Assembly (NCBI GenBank): GCA_035626475.1
Contig: DASPNP010000075.1
Span: 14,687-78,686 of the forward strand
DNA: 64,000 bases
From: DASPKT01 sp035626475
GTDB lineage: Bacteria; Pseudomonadota; Alphaproteobacteria; Azospirillales; Azospirillaceae
Direction: 5' to 3'
In this document: one piece after another, positions 25,935-33,942 of the stretch
Position numbering within the stretch: the first letter of the stretch is position 1
How the letters are laid out: the number at the start of each line of letters is the position of its first letter
Made by a program: the position numbers and the translations under genes
The notes under the pieces: model-generated
Seen by the model: only the letters and a program-made list of their open reading frames with translations
Database searches by the model: none
What the model was told of the DNA's origin: nothing

Positions 25935-27569
25935 ATGGTTGGCCTTCTGTCCGTGCTGCTTCCCGGCTGGAGCGCGGCGGATGAGAGGATCAGGGCGACG
26001 CTGACCGTCACGTTGGAGCGGGAGGGGGACCGGCCGGCCTTCCGGATCGAGGGCCGCCTCAACCGTCCGACGGCCGCGTTCCATTTCGATCTTCCGCCCG
26101 CGCTGCACGATGCCGTCGACTGGCAGGTGGCGGAACCGGGCCTGCGCCTCGCCGGTGCCATGCTCTTGCGCGATGACGGGCGGCCGCTGGAAAGCTTTGC
26201 GATTCTGGTGCGCGCCGATCGCCGGCGCATCGACCGGCAGTACCCGCTCGCCATCGCGGTGGGCAGCCGGGGGCTGCTGCTGCGGCCGTCATTCCTGGCC
26301 GGAGACGCCGCGCAGTTCCGCACCGATATCACGGTCACGGCGGGCGACGGCATGCGGCTGATCGGACGGGCGACCCATGCCGCGGCGGCGCTGGAGCGTC
26401 CCGGCCCCGACCAGGACGCGCGCGTCGCGATCGTGCCGGCCGGGGAGGTGAGGGACGAGGGCTTCGCGCTGTTCGTCACCCCGGCAGATATGGACATGGG
26501 GCTGCGCGCGGAGATAGTCGCGCAAACCCGACGCGTGCTGTCCTTCTACTCGGAACGGCTGGGCCGGGCGCCGGCCGCGCCGCCGGCGATCCTGCTGGGC
26601 CTGGAGGAGCTCGGTCGGGGCGGGCTCCGGGGCGACACCAGCGCCGGACCCATGATGGTCCTGCGGACCGGCGGAAGCTGGGCGGCCTTCGACCCGGGCC
26701 AGTCGGGCCGGCTGCACCGGGTGATCGCCCACGAGGCCTTCCACTTCTGGAACGCTGAGCTGATCCGGCCGCAGGGGCAGCCGCACCATCCCTGGCTGCA
26801 TGAGGGTGGAGCCGAGTATGCAGCGCTGCTGGCCCTGCTCCATGCTGGCCGGATGGACGGCGCGCAGGCCCGGTCCATGCTCGAGGACGCCTTGGACGAC
26901 TGCGCCGACCAGCTCGGCGCGCGCGCCCTCCAGGCCGGTGGCGACGCGGCGCGGGGCCGGACGCCCTATGCCTGCGGCACGGCGCTGCACTGGATGGCCG
27001 ATCTGGCGCTCCGGCGGCGGGGCGGCGGCGTGCTCGACGTTTGGCGGGAGATGATCGCCGATGGCGGCGCCGACTACGGGCCGGACGATTTCCTGCGCCG
27101 TGCCTTCCCCGGCGAGATGCCGGCCGCCGCGCGCATCGTCCTCGTTGGCGAGGGGACGGAGCGCTGGGCGGCGCTGCCCGGCGCGCTCGCCGGCCTGGGC
27201 GCCGAGGTGGCGGTGGGGCCACCGCGTCCGGAGAAGCAGACCGCACGGATGCTGATGCATCTGCTCCAAGCCAGCTGCGGCAAGGGCCCGTTCGGCTTCT
27301 GGACCCGCCAGGGCCGGCTGGACCTCGACACGAACGAATCATGCGGGCCGTTGTCCGGCGGCCCCGGCATCGACCGGGCGGAAGGACATCCCCTGCCCGC
27401 CGGAGCGGCGGATGCCTATGCCGCCGCGTCCCGGAAATGCGCCGCGGGCCAGCCGGTCAGCCTGGGCGTGGCGGGGTCGACCAGGACCATCGAGGCGCCC
27501 TGCCCCAAGCCCCTGCCGGCGGCACCCGGCACCTTCCGGATCGTCAGGGGTGGACCGCCCTTCTCCTGA
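25935..27569 (+). CDS. Exported M1-like (gluzincin) metallopeptidase
   Basis: A 544-residue protein with a short signal (MVGLLSVLLPGWSAADE). The zinc site HEAFHFWN (HExxH at about residue 266) is followed about 19 residues later by WLHEGGAEYAA, the M1 aminopeptidase pattern W-L-x-E-G-x-A-x-Y that supplies the third zinc ligand. The N-terminal half is beta-rich, as in M1 enzymes. The C-terminal third has several Cys (SCGKG, CAAGQ, CPKP) that may form disulfides. Start ATG 25935 follows GAGG; TTG 25929 is possible. The remote family is clear; the substrate is not. Confidence 0.72.
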   Translation: MVGLLSVLLPGWSAADERIRATLTVTLEREGDRPAFRIEGRLNRPTAAFHFDLPPALHDAVDWQVAEPGLRLAGAMLLRDDGRPLESFAILVRADRRRIDRQYPLAIAVGSRGLLLRPSFLAGDAAQFRTDITVTAGDGMRLIGRATHAAAALERPGPDQDARVAIVPAGEVRDEGFALFVTPADMDMGLRAEIVAQTRRVLSFYSERLGRAPAAPPAILLGLEELGRGGLRGDTSAGPMMVLRTGGSWAAFDPGQSGRLHRVIAHEAFHFWNAELIRPQGQPHHPWLHEGGAEYAALLALLHAGRMDGAQARSMLEDALDDCADQLGARALQAGGDAARGRTPYACGTALHWMADLALRRRGGGVLDVWREMIADGGADYGPDDFLRRAFPGEMPAAARIVLVGEGTERWAALPGALAGLGAEVAVGPPRPEKQTARMLMHLLQASCGKGPFGFWTRQGRLDLDTNESCGPLSGGPGIDRAEGHPLPAGAADAYAAASRKCAAGQPVSLGVAGSTRTIEAPCPKPLPAAPGTFRIVRGGPPFS

Positions 27570-27572
27570 GGC

Positions 27573-28163
27573 TCAGTCGAAATCCTTCGCCAGCTCGGCG
27601 CGCACGGCCTCGGGCAGGACGGTCATGTGGGCGTAGTTCTCGTGGCCGATGCCCAGGATCACGCGGGTGCCGGGCTGGGCGAAGGCGGCTTTCTGCTGGG
27701 CGGTGAAGGGGAAGTGGGCGAACTGGACGGAGGAGGCCTTGCCCGAGGCGCTGGTGCGGTCGACGTCCGCCTCCGGCACCGCCTGGACGCGGGAGCCGTC
27801 GGCGAACTCCAGGTAGAAGGTGTCCTCCACCCCGCCCAGCCGGTTCAGCAAATTCTTGCGCCGCACCGGGTCGTCGATCTCGAACATGATGGTGGCGACC
27901 AGTTCGGCGCCCTGCGGGATCAGCGGGTTGTAGGCGCCGAGTTCGTCCGCGATCTGGCCCTCGCCGCCGCGTTCGATGAACAGCATCTCGTGCACCTGCG
28001 ACCACATCGTGTCGTAGTTCTCGAAGTAGAAGGTCGCGTAGGGGCCGACGGGGACGCGGCGGTTGCGCTTCACCTCGACCAGCGCCTTGCGCCTCTCCGC
28101 CCGGACCTTGGCGTACTCGGCCATGGGCATGATGTCGTCGCGGGTGATCTGTCGCTTCATCAT
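27573..28163 (-). CDS. DUF3501 family protein
   Basis: A 196-residue protein of unknown function. It begins KRQITRDDIMPMAEYAKVRAERRK and contains TFYFENYDTMWSQVHEMLFIERGG and EIDDPVRRKNLLNRLGGVEDTF, the conserved DUF3501 blocks. It ends a run of four same-strand genes: irr, rubrerythrin, an Fe-S protein and this one. The repeated neighbourhood in other proteobacteria implies a shared role with rubrerythrin in redox or peroxide handling; this is inference. GAGGAAA precedes the paired ATGs; the first is used. Confidence 0.85.
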   Translation of the reverse strand: MMKRQITRDDIMPMAEYAKVRAERRKALVEVKRNRRVPVGPYATFYFENYDTMWSQVHEMLFIERGGEGQIADELGAYNPLIPQGAELVATIMFEIDDPVRRKNLLNRLGGVEDTFYLEFADGSRVQAVPEADVDRTSASGKASSVQFAHFPFTAQQKAAFAQPGTRVILGIGHENYAHMTVLPEAVRAELAKDFD

Positions 28164-28217
28164 GGTTTCCTCAAGCGGGGTGCTTTGCGGGACCGGTTGT
28201 TGGGCGGCGTTGGTGCC

Positions 28218-28400
28218 GTGCGTGCTTCGACAGGCTCAGCATGAGGGGTGTATTGCTGCTCCCGGCCATGGGCAGTGTCGAAGTTGTGCGTCCTTCGACA
28301 GTTTCAGGATGAGAACCTTCCTGCTGCTCCCGGTAGCCTGGAAACAGGAGTGCCTAGCGTCTCCCTTCCCTCATCCTGAGCCTGTCGAAGGACGCAGCAC
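28218..28400. repeat. Dispersed intergenic repeat, copy 2
   Basis: Same family as the copy at 20850, with arms GTGCGTGCTTCGACAGGCTC and CTGTCGAAGGACGCA. An extra inner arm (GTGCGTCCTTCGACAGTTTCAGG near 28288) makes this copy longer, as if one copy were partly duplicated or inserted into another. Confidence 0.78.
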
Positions 28401-28424
28401 GTCCCAGCCCCTCCCAGCCGGCGT

Positions 28425-29792
28425 CTAGAGCCCATACGCCCGTGCCAGGATCTGGATCGGGTGCAGCTGCTCGTGGTTGGCGGCGGCGGCCGGGTCGGTG
28501 CGCTCAATGCCCTGGCGGATATGCTCGCCGGCCAGCGGGCACTCGGACGCCACGTAGCGCTTCTGGTTCTTGATGGCCGCGTTGAAGACCGGCTTGCCCA
28601 CCTTCATCGCCACGTCGAAATTGCCCTTCATCACGCCCCAGCTGCCGCCATGGCCGGAGCAGCGCTCCACCACCTTGAGGTCGGCCACCTTGGCGCCCTC
28701 GGGCGGCGGGATCAGGCGCAGCAGCTCGGCCGCCTTCTGGCCCATGTTCTGGGCCCGGGCGTGGCAGGCGATGTGGACCGTGACGCCGCCGTCCAGCGGC
28801 CTCAGGCCCGGCGCCAGCCCCTCTTTCTTCGCGATGTCGACGATGTACTCGGACGCGTCGAAGGTGGCGGCCGACAGCTTCTCGACCAGCGGATAGTCGG
28901 GGCTGTCCTGCGGCACCAGCAGCTTCCACTCGAACTTCAGCATCAGCGCGCAGGAGGGGACCAGCGCGATGACGTCGTAGCCCCTGTCGATCCAGTCGGA
29001 CAGGCCACGGGCCACGGTGCCGGCGCTCTCCACCACCCGCTCGATGCGGCCCTGCTCCAGCTGCGGCATGCCGCAGCAGCCGGGATAGACCACCTCGGTC
29101 TCGACGCCGTTATGGGCCAGGATGGCGCGGGCAGCGGTGCCGATGTCCGGGTCGTTGTAGTTGACGAAGCAGGTGGCGTAGAGCACCGCCTTGCGGCCAT
29201 AGGCCGGCGCGGCGCGGTTCACCTCGGGCACGTCGGACTTGGCGCGCAGGGCGAAGGTCTTGCCGTGGAACTTGGGCAGCACCGCCTGGCGGTCGATGCC
29301 GGCGGCCTTCTCCATCAGCGGGCGGGTCAGGCCGTTGCCGGTGTCCGTCGCCCAGTTGGCGACCGGCGCGGCGATGGCGGCCAGCCGGCCGTTGCGGTCG
29401 GTCTCTGTCAGCTGCCTGGCCGTGAAGGGCACGCCCTGCTTCCTGGCCTCTACCGCCCGGTAGCGCAGCATCAGGTGGGGGAAGTCCAGGTTGAACTCGT
29501 GCGGCGGCACGTAGGGGCACTTGGTCATGTAGCACATGTCGCAGAGCGTGCAGGCGTCCACGACCGGCTTGAAATCGGCCGACTTCACCTCGTCCAGCTC
29601 GCCCGTCGGCGAGGCGTCCACGAGGTCGAAGAGGCGGGGGAAACTGTCGCAGAGGTTGAAGCAGCGGCGGCAGCCATGGCAGATGTCGAAGATGCGGCGC
29701 ATCTCCGCGTCCAGCTTGGCCTCGTCCTGGAAGTCGGGGTTCCGCCAGTCCACGGGATGGCGGGTGGGGGCCTCGAGACTGCCTTCGCGCAT
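28425..29792 (-). CDS. Heterodisulfide-reductase-like Fe-S binding protein
   Basis: A 455-residue protein with two N-terminal ferredoxin-like Cys clusters (CHGCRRCFNLC and CTLCDMCYMTKCP, for two 4Fe-4S centres) and two C-terminal CCG-type domains (VYPGCCGMPQLEQG, later ERCSGHGGSWG) as in GlpC and HdrB. It should pass electrons, with the partner oxidoreductase unknown. Encoded between rubrerythrin and DUF3501 in one gene run, which suggests it supplies electrons to rubrerythrin. The second CCG motif is altered (CSGHGG), a normal variant of this subfamily. Confidence 0.88.
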   Translation of the reverse strand: MREGSLEAPTRHPVDWRNPDFQDEAKLDAEMRRIFDICHGCRRCFNLCDSFPRLFDLVDASPTGELDEVKSADFKPVVDACTLCDMCYMTKCPYVPPHEFNLDFPHLMLRYRAVEARKQGVPFTARQLTETDRNGRLAAIAAPVANWATDTGNGLTRPLMEKAAGIDRQAVLPKFHGKTFALRAKSDVPEVNRAAPAYGRKAVLYATCFVNYNDPDIGTAARAILAHNGVETEVVYPGCCGMPQLEQGRIERVVESAGTVARGLSDWIDRGYDVIALVPSCALMLKFEWKLLVPQDSPDYPLVEKLSAATFDASEYIVDIAKKEGLAPGLRPLDGGVTVHIACHARAQNMGQKAAELLRLIPPPEGAKVADLKVVERCSGHGGSWGVMKGNFDVAMKVGKPVFNAAIKNQKRYVASECPLAGEHIRQGIERTDPAAAANHEQLHPIQILARAYGL

Positions 29793-29828
29793 GGGTGCTC
29801 ACCTGGCCTGTATGGCGTCCGGATGGAC

Positions 29829-29858
29829 CGGCCGGGCCCCGCGTTCGGGGCCCGGCCG
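29829..29858 (-). terminator. Perfect 13-bp hairpin between rubrerythrin and Fe-S genes
   Basis: Plus-strand arms CGGCCGGGCCCCG (29829-29841) and CGGGGCCCGGCCG (29846-29858) pair without mismatch around a CGTT loop. It sits in the 75-base gap after the rubrerythrin stop. It lacks a T-run, so it may be a partial terminator or an RNA-stability element that favours rubrerythrin over the downstream genes. Confidence 0.6.
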
Positions 29859-29866
29859 TGGGCGGA

Positions 29867-30286
29867 TCAGGCGTTCAGCGTGTCCAGCGCCTTCTGGAAG
29901 CGGCCGGCGTGGCTCTTCTCGGCCTTCGCCAGCGTCTCGAACCAGTCGGCGATCTCGTCGAAGCCCTCTTCGCGGGCGGTGCGCGCCATGCCCGGGTACA
30001 TGTCGGTGTACTCGTGCGTCTCGCCGGCGATGGAGGCCTTCAGGTTCAGCTCGGTGGAGCCGATCGGCTCGCCCGTGGCCGGGTCGCCGACCTCCTCCAG
30101 GAACTCCAGATGGCCGTGCGCGTGGCCGGTCTCGCCCTCGGCGGTGGAGCGGAAGACGGCGGCGACGTCGTTGTAGCCCTCGACGTCGGCCTTCTGGGCG
30201 AAATAGAGATAGCGGCGGTTGGCCTGGCTCTCGCCGGCGAAGGCGGCCTTGAGGTTGTCCTCGGTCTTGCTGCCCTTGAGCGACAT
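29867..30286 (-). CDS. Rubrerythrin-family diiron protein, erythrin domain only
   Basis: A 139-residue protein with the ferritin-like diiron pattern: KTEDNLKAAFAGESQANRRYLYFAQKADVEGY, then ETGHAHGHLEFLEE, and a second pair AGETHEYTDMYPGMA with EKSHAGRF. The two E-x-x-H motifs supply iron ligands. The C-terminal rubredoxin domain of classical rubrerythrin is absent, so an outside electron donor is needed, perhaps the adjacent Fe-S protein. Probable peroxide reductase in the cytoplasm. AGGAGGA precedes ATG 30286. Confidence 0.9.
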   Translation of the reverse strand: MSLKGSKTEDNLKAAFAGESQANRRYLYFAQKADVEGYNDVAAVFRSTAEGETGHAHGHLEFLEEVGDPATGEPIGSTELNLKASIAGETHEYTDMYPGMARTAREEGFDEIADWFETLAKAEKSHAGRFQKALDTLNA

Positions 30287-30377
30287 GGCTGATTCCTCCT
30301 GATCTGCGCACCCCCGTCCCGGTGACGGGAGCGCCGGGAATACCGCCCCGGCCGTCTGCGCGGCCGTGGGAGACAGG

Positions 30378-30406
30378 AGCCTATGCCACCGCCCCGGGTG
30401 CGTCAA
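30378..30406 (-). promoter_or_regulatory. Putative sigma-70-type promoter of rubrerythrin
   Basis: On the minus strand TTGACG (30401-30406) is followed after exactly 17 bases by TAGGCT (30378-30383). It is about 90 bases before the rubrerythrin start, giving the cluster its own promoter separate from irr. Not proven. Confidence 0.55.
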
Positions 30407-30479
30407 CGGGCTGGAGGCGTTCCAAAAAAGCCGCCAGCCAGTTGATATCCATTCGCAAATTGGAGGAGGGAGTCGGCGC

Positions 30480-30899
30480 TCAGACGCTGCCGGCCAGCCG
30501 CACGATCACGTCGATGCGGGCCACCCGGGTGCCGTCGGGGGCCTGGGGCAGGCCGCTGACCATCAGGCTCTCGCCCGGGATGTCCTGCAGCCGGCCGGAT
30601 GCCTCGTGGAAGAAGTGATGGTGGTCGGACGTGTTGGTGTCGAAGTAGGAGCGGCAGGACTCCACCACCACCTCGCGCAGCAGCCCCGCCTCGGTGAACT
30701 GGTGCAGCGTGTTGTAGACGGTCGCCAGCGAGACCTTCATCTCCGCGTCCACCGCCTCGCAGTGCAGCTGCTCGGCCGTCACGTGCCGGTCGCAGCCGTC
30801 GAACAGCAGCTTCGCCAGGGCCAGGCGCTGGCGGGTGGGGCGCAGCCCGGCCCGGCTCAGCCGGTCCAGCGCGTTGGTGAAGGGGCGGTTCATCGTCAT
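30480..30899 (-). CDS. irr: Irr-type Fur family iron/heme-responsive regulator
   Basis: A 139-residue Fur-superfamily regulator of the alphaproteobacterial Irr branch. The DNA-binding part reads GLRPTRQRLALAKLLFDGCDRHVTAEQLH and VSLATVYNTLHQFTEAGLLREVVVE, and the His-rich heme/metal motif is SDHHHFFHEASGRLQDIP. Irr accumulates under iron limitation and controls iron and heme genes. Located just upstream of rubrerythrin on the same strand. Start uncertain between ATG 30899 and 30893; longer TTG starts are unlikely. Confidence 0.9.
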   Translation of the reverse strand: MTMNRPFTNALDRLSRAGLRPTRQRLALAKLLFDGCDRHVTAEQLHCEAVDAEMKVSLATVYNTLHQFTEAGLLREVVVESCRSYFDTNTSDHHHFFHEASGRLQDIPGESLMVSGLPQAPDGTRVARIDVIVRLAGSV

Positions 30900-30935
30900 G
30901 ATGGCGATATGGGAACGCGGGCGGCCGGGAAAAGG

Positions 30936-30954
30936 GGACAAATCTATTTGGACC
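30936..30954. promoter_or_regulatory. Putative operator upstream of irr
   Basis: A near-perfect palindrome GGACAAAT-CT-ATTTGGACC, with inner CAAAT/ATTTG arms, about 40 bases before the irr start. A short AT-rich palindrome at this place in a GC-rich genome suggests autoregulation by Irr or Fur. It does not match the classic TTTAGAA-type iron-control element, so the call is tentative. Confidence 0.4.
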
Positions 30955-31011
30955 GATTCCAGGGTATCAGGCAAGCCCTTCGCGGGCGCGCCACCATGAT
31001 GGTCACGTCCC

Positions 31012-31665
31012 TCAGGAGCGCGGGGCGAAGCCGGCGATGCTGAAGACGGCGGTCTTGCGGCCCTGGGCGCGGCCGGCGAGCGCGAAGCCGCCGGGGCCGT
31101 TCCACCAGGCCTGCAGCGCGTCCTGCGAGGGGAATTCCAGGATCAGCACGCGGGTCGGCGAGACGGCGCCCTCCAGCGTCTCCAGCGGCGCGCCGTCCAC
31201 CAGCACGCGGCCGGCGCCCTCGATCGCCATGGCGGGCAGCTTGGGCGCCTCGATGTTCAGCAGCTGCAGCAGATAGGCCTTGCGCCCGCTGGCGGGGCCG
31301 GGCGCCGACCCTTCCAGCCGCAGCACGTCGAAGCTGCCACCGCCCTCGCGGATCTTCACCGCGTCCCGGTAGGCGGGGCTGGTCCAGAAGGACTTCACCG
31401 CGTCCGGGCTGGGGAAGTGGGAGATGACCATGCCGCGGGCCGTCATCTCGCCCGACAGCTGCTCCACGCCCCGGCCCGGGCCGCCCAGCGCCAGGTAGGC
31501 GCCGCCATGGGCCTGGTAGATGGGCGGCAGCGCCTGCTGGTAGGCCGCGCGCTTCTCCTGGTCGGAGAAGCCGCCCATGACCAGCAGGTAGCCATCGGCC
31601 AAAGCGGCCGCGGGCGCCAGCGAGAGGATCAGTCCCAGGAACGCCGCGAACCGCTTGGTGATCAT
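31012..31665 (-). CDS. Exported protein with two DUF1330 domains
   Basis: A 217-residue exported protein with a signal peptide (AAFLGLILSLAPAAALADG) and two tandem ferredoxin-like DUF1330 units: one around GGAYLALGGPGRGVEQLSGEM...ISHFPSPDAVKSFWTSPAYRDAVKIR, and a second around GRVLVDGAPLETLEG...ILEFPSQDALQAWWNGP. Starts three bases after the nitronate monooxygenase-like gene ends, so probably one operon. Function unknown. Confidence 0.82.
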   Translation of the reverse strand: MITKRFAAFLGLILSLAPAAALADGYLLVMGGFSDQEKRAAYQQALPPIYQAHGGAYLALGGPGRGVEQLSGEMTARGMVISHFPSPDAVKSFWTSPAYRDAVKIREGGGSFDVLRLEGSAPGPASGRKAYLLQLLNIEAPKLPAMAIEGAGRVLVDGAPLETLEGAVSPTRVLILEFPSQDALQAWWNGPGGFALAGRAQGRKTAVFSIAGFAPRS

Positions 31666-31668
31666 GGA

Positions 31669-33066
31669 TCAGAACCCCGTGGCGATGCGCTCGACCAGCT
31701 GGCGGACCGTGGGCACGAAGCCGCCCTGGTACCAGGGGTCGCTGGCGAAGCGGTAGGCGTTGTGGCCGGCGAACATCAGCTGGTGCTCGACATCGTCGGA
31801 GTGGCTGATGTTCTGCAGGGTCTTCTGGATGCAGAAGCTGCGGGGGTCGGCCTTGCGGCCCGTCGTCCCCTCCTCGTTCTGCGCCCAGTTCGAGAAGTTG
31901 CAGGCGGACAGGCAGCCCATGCAGTCCACCTGGTCCTTGTGGATGTGCTCGCCCTCCTCCGGGGTCACGAAGATCAGCGTCGTGTCCGGCGTCTTCATGG
32001 CCATGGTGTAGCCGGCGGCGACCCAGGCCTCGGCGTTCTCCTTGTCGTGCGGCGTCAGGTAGACCGGGCGGCCGCGCGGGCCGGTGCGGAACTCCGCGAC
32101 ATGCTCGCCCACCGGCTCCACCGCATAGGCCACCTGCCGGTCGGCCCGGCCCTTCAGCGCTTCCAGGAACGGGTTGCTGACGGCGGAGGAGTAGAAGCCG
32201 GTCGGCGAGAAGCGGTTCAGGTAGACGTCGCCCTTCTTCAGGGTCAGCAGCTTCTGCTTCCACGCCTCGGAGATCGGGCTCTCCCGGGTCAGCAGCGGGC
32301 GCGTGCCGAACTGGAAGGCGACCGGGCCCAGCTCCGGATTGTCCAGCCAGTGCTCCCACTCCGACAGCCACCAGACGCCGCCGGCCATGACGATCGGCGT
32401 GTCGTTCAGCCCGAAGCTGTTCATCATCTGGCGCAGCGCCACCACCCGGGGATAGGGGTCCTCGGGCCGCAAGGGGTCCTCGCTGTTGGACAGGCCGTTG
32501 TGGCCGCCCGCCAGCCACGGATCCTCATAGACGACGCCGCCCAGGTTCGCCGGGAACTTGTTGTAGGCGCGCAGCCACAGCGCGCGGAAGGCGCGGGCCG
32601 AGGAGACGATCGGGTAGTAGTGCACACCGTACTTCACGGCGATCTCGGCCACCCGGTAGGGCATGCCGGCGCCGCAGGTGATGCCGTGGATGAGGCCCTT
32701 CGCCCCCTCCAGGATGCCGTGCAGGATGCGCTCGGCCGCGGCCATCTCCCACAGCACGTTCATGTGGATGCGGCCATTGCCGCCCGACATCTCGTGCGCC
32801 ACGCGGGCCTGGTAGACGCCGCCGCGGATGGAGTGGGCGACCAGCTCCTCGTGCCGCTCGCGGCGGGTGCGGCCGTGATAGTTCTGCGGGATGATGGCGC
32901 CCGTCTCGTCGCGCGCGTCGGCATTGACGCCCGAGAAGGTGCCGATGCCGCCGGCCGCCGCCCAGGCGCCGCAGCTCTCGCCGTTCGAGACCGAAATGCC
33001 CTTGCCGCCCTCGACGAGCGGAAGCACGTCCTTGCCGGACATGCGCAGCGGGTTCAACGCCTTCAC
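31669..33066 (-). CDS. Nitronate monooxygenase-like flavoprotein with C-terminal Cys cluster
   Basis: A 465-residue protein of the nitronate monooxygenase/2-nitropropane dioxygenase superfamily, a TIM barrel that binds FMN. Hallmarks: SNGESCGAWAAAGGIGTFSGV near residue 27, GAKGLIHGITCGAGMPYRVAE and PIVMAGGVWW. Unlike typical family members (about 330 residues) it has a long C-terminal part with DCMGCLSACNFSNW and a later SFCIQKT, a Cys arrangement that could bind an Fe-S cluster. GTG 33066 is preceded by GGAGG. Likely a distinct subfamily with unknown substrate. Confidence 0.82.
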   Translation of the reverse strand: MKALNPLRMSGKDVLPLVEGGKGISVSNGESCGAWAAAGGIGTFSGVNADARDETGAIIPQNYHGRTRRERHEELVAHSIRGGVYQARVAHEMSGGNGRIHMNVLWEMAAAERILHGILEGAKGLIHGITCGAGMPYRVAEIAVKYGVHYYPIVSSARAFRALWLRAYNKFPANLGGVVYEDPWLAGGHNGLSNSEDPLRPEDPYPRVVALRQMMNSFGLNDTPIVMAGGVWWLSEWEHWLDNPELGPVAFQFGTRPLLTRESPISEAWKQKLLTLKKGDVYLNRFSPTGFYSSAVSNPFLEALKGRADRQVAYAVEPVGEHVAEFRTGPRGRPVYLTPHDKENAEAWVAAGYTMAMKTPDTTLIFVTPEEGEHIHKDQVDCMGCLSACNFSNWAQNEEGTTGRKADPRSFCIQKTLQNISHSDDVEHQLMFAGHNAYRFASDPWYQGGFVPTVRQLVERIATGF

Positions 33067-33207
33067 TACCTACCTCCACCACCGTCGGCGCGCGGCCGGC
33101 CAGGGGCCGCGTCCACCCGGAATTCCCAGTCAGGGCTGCATATAGGAAAAGCTGGCGGGACGGAAGAGTCACCTCCTCCGGCAGGGCTTATCAGGGATCC
33201 CGCATGC

Positions 33208-33942
33208 TCAGGCGACGGCCGCCAGCCCCTCCGGCGTGTCGGTGAAAACAGCCGAGACACCCCAGCCGAACACCTCGCGCGCCGCCGGCACGCTGTTGAC
33301 CGTATAGGCCAGCACCGGCCGGCCGCTGGCCCGGTACTCGGCGATGGTCCCGGCGCTCTCCTTGCGGGCGTTGACGTTGATGGTGGCGGCGCTCACCCGG
33401 TCTGCCTTCTCGCGCCAGTCCGGCACCCGGCGGTCGATCAGGAAGCCGATCGGCCAGGCCGGCACCACCTGCCGCGCCATCACCAGCGAGGCGTACTCGA
33501 AGCTGGAGACCAGCGGCGGCGCCTTGCCCTCGGGCCACAGGCTGTAGGCCATGGACAGGGCCACGCCCGCCGTCTCCTCCTCGCGCCCCGGGCAGGGCTT
33601 GATCTCCAGATTGATGCCCAGCCCCAGCGCGTGCACCAGCTCCAGGCAGGCGGCCAGGGTGGGCACCGGCTCGCCGCGGAAGGCGGGGGAGAACCAGCGG
33701 CCGGCATCGAGCCGCGCGATGTCAGCGTAATCATGCTCGGCGACCTTGCCGCGCCCGTCGGTGGTGCGGCCGAGCTCCTCGTCATGCATCAGGATCGGCA
33801 CGCCGTCGCGGGTCAGCTTGACGTCGACCTCCACCCAGCGCGCGCCCTGCGCCGCGGCGGTGCGGATGCCGGCCAGCGTGTTCTCCGGGGCATGCTTCGC
33901 GGCGCCGCGGTGGCCGATGAGGCGGGGCAGGTCCAGGGTCAT
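33208..33942 (-). CDS. ugpQ: Glycerophosphodiester phosphodiesterase
   Basis: A 244-residue cytoplasmic enzyme that hydrolyses glycerophosphodiesters to glycerol 3-phosphate and an alcohol. The catalytic blocks are present: LIGHRGAAKHAPENTLAGI, GARWVEVDVKLTRDGVPILMHDEELGRTTDGRG and INLEIKPCPG. Its start overlaps the stop of the upstream membrane protein by four bases. Confidence 0.92.
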   Translation of the reverse strand: MTLDLPRLIGHRGAAKHAPENTLAGIRTAAAQGARWVEVDVKLTRDGVPILMHDEELGRTTDGRGKVAEHDYADIARLDAGRWFSPAFRGEPVPTLAACLELVHALGLGINLEIKPCPGREEETAGVALSMAYSLWPEGKAPPLVSSFEYASLVMARQVVPAWPIGFLIDRRVPDWREKADRVSAATINVNARKESAGTIAEYRASGRPVLAYTVNSVPAAREVFGWGVSAVFTDTPEGLAAVA

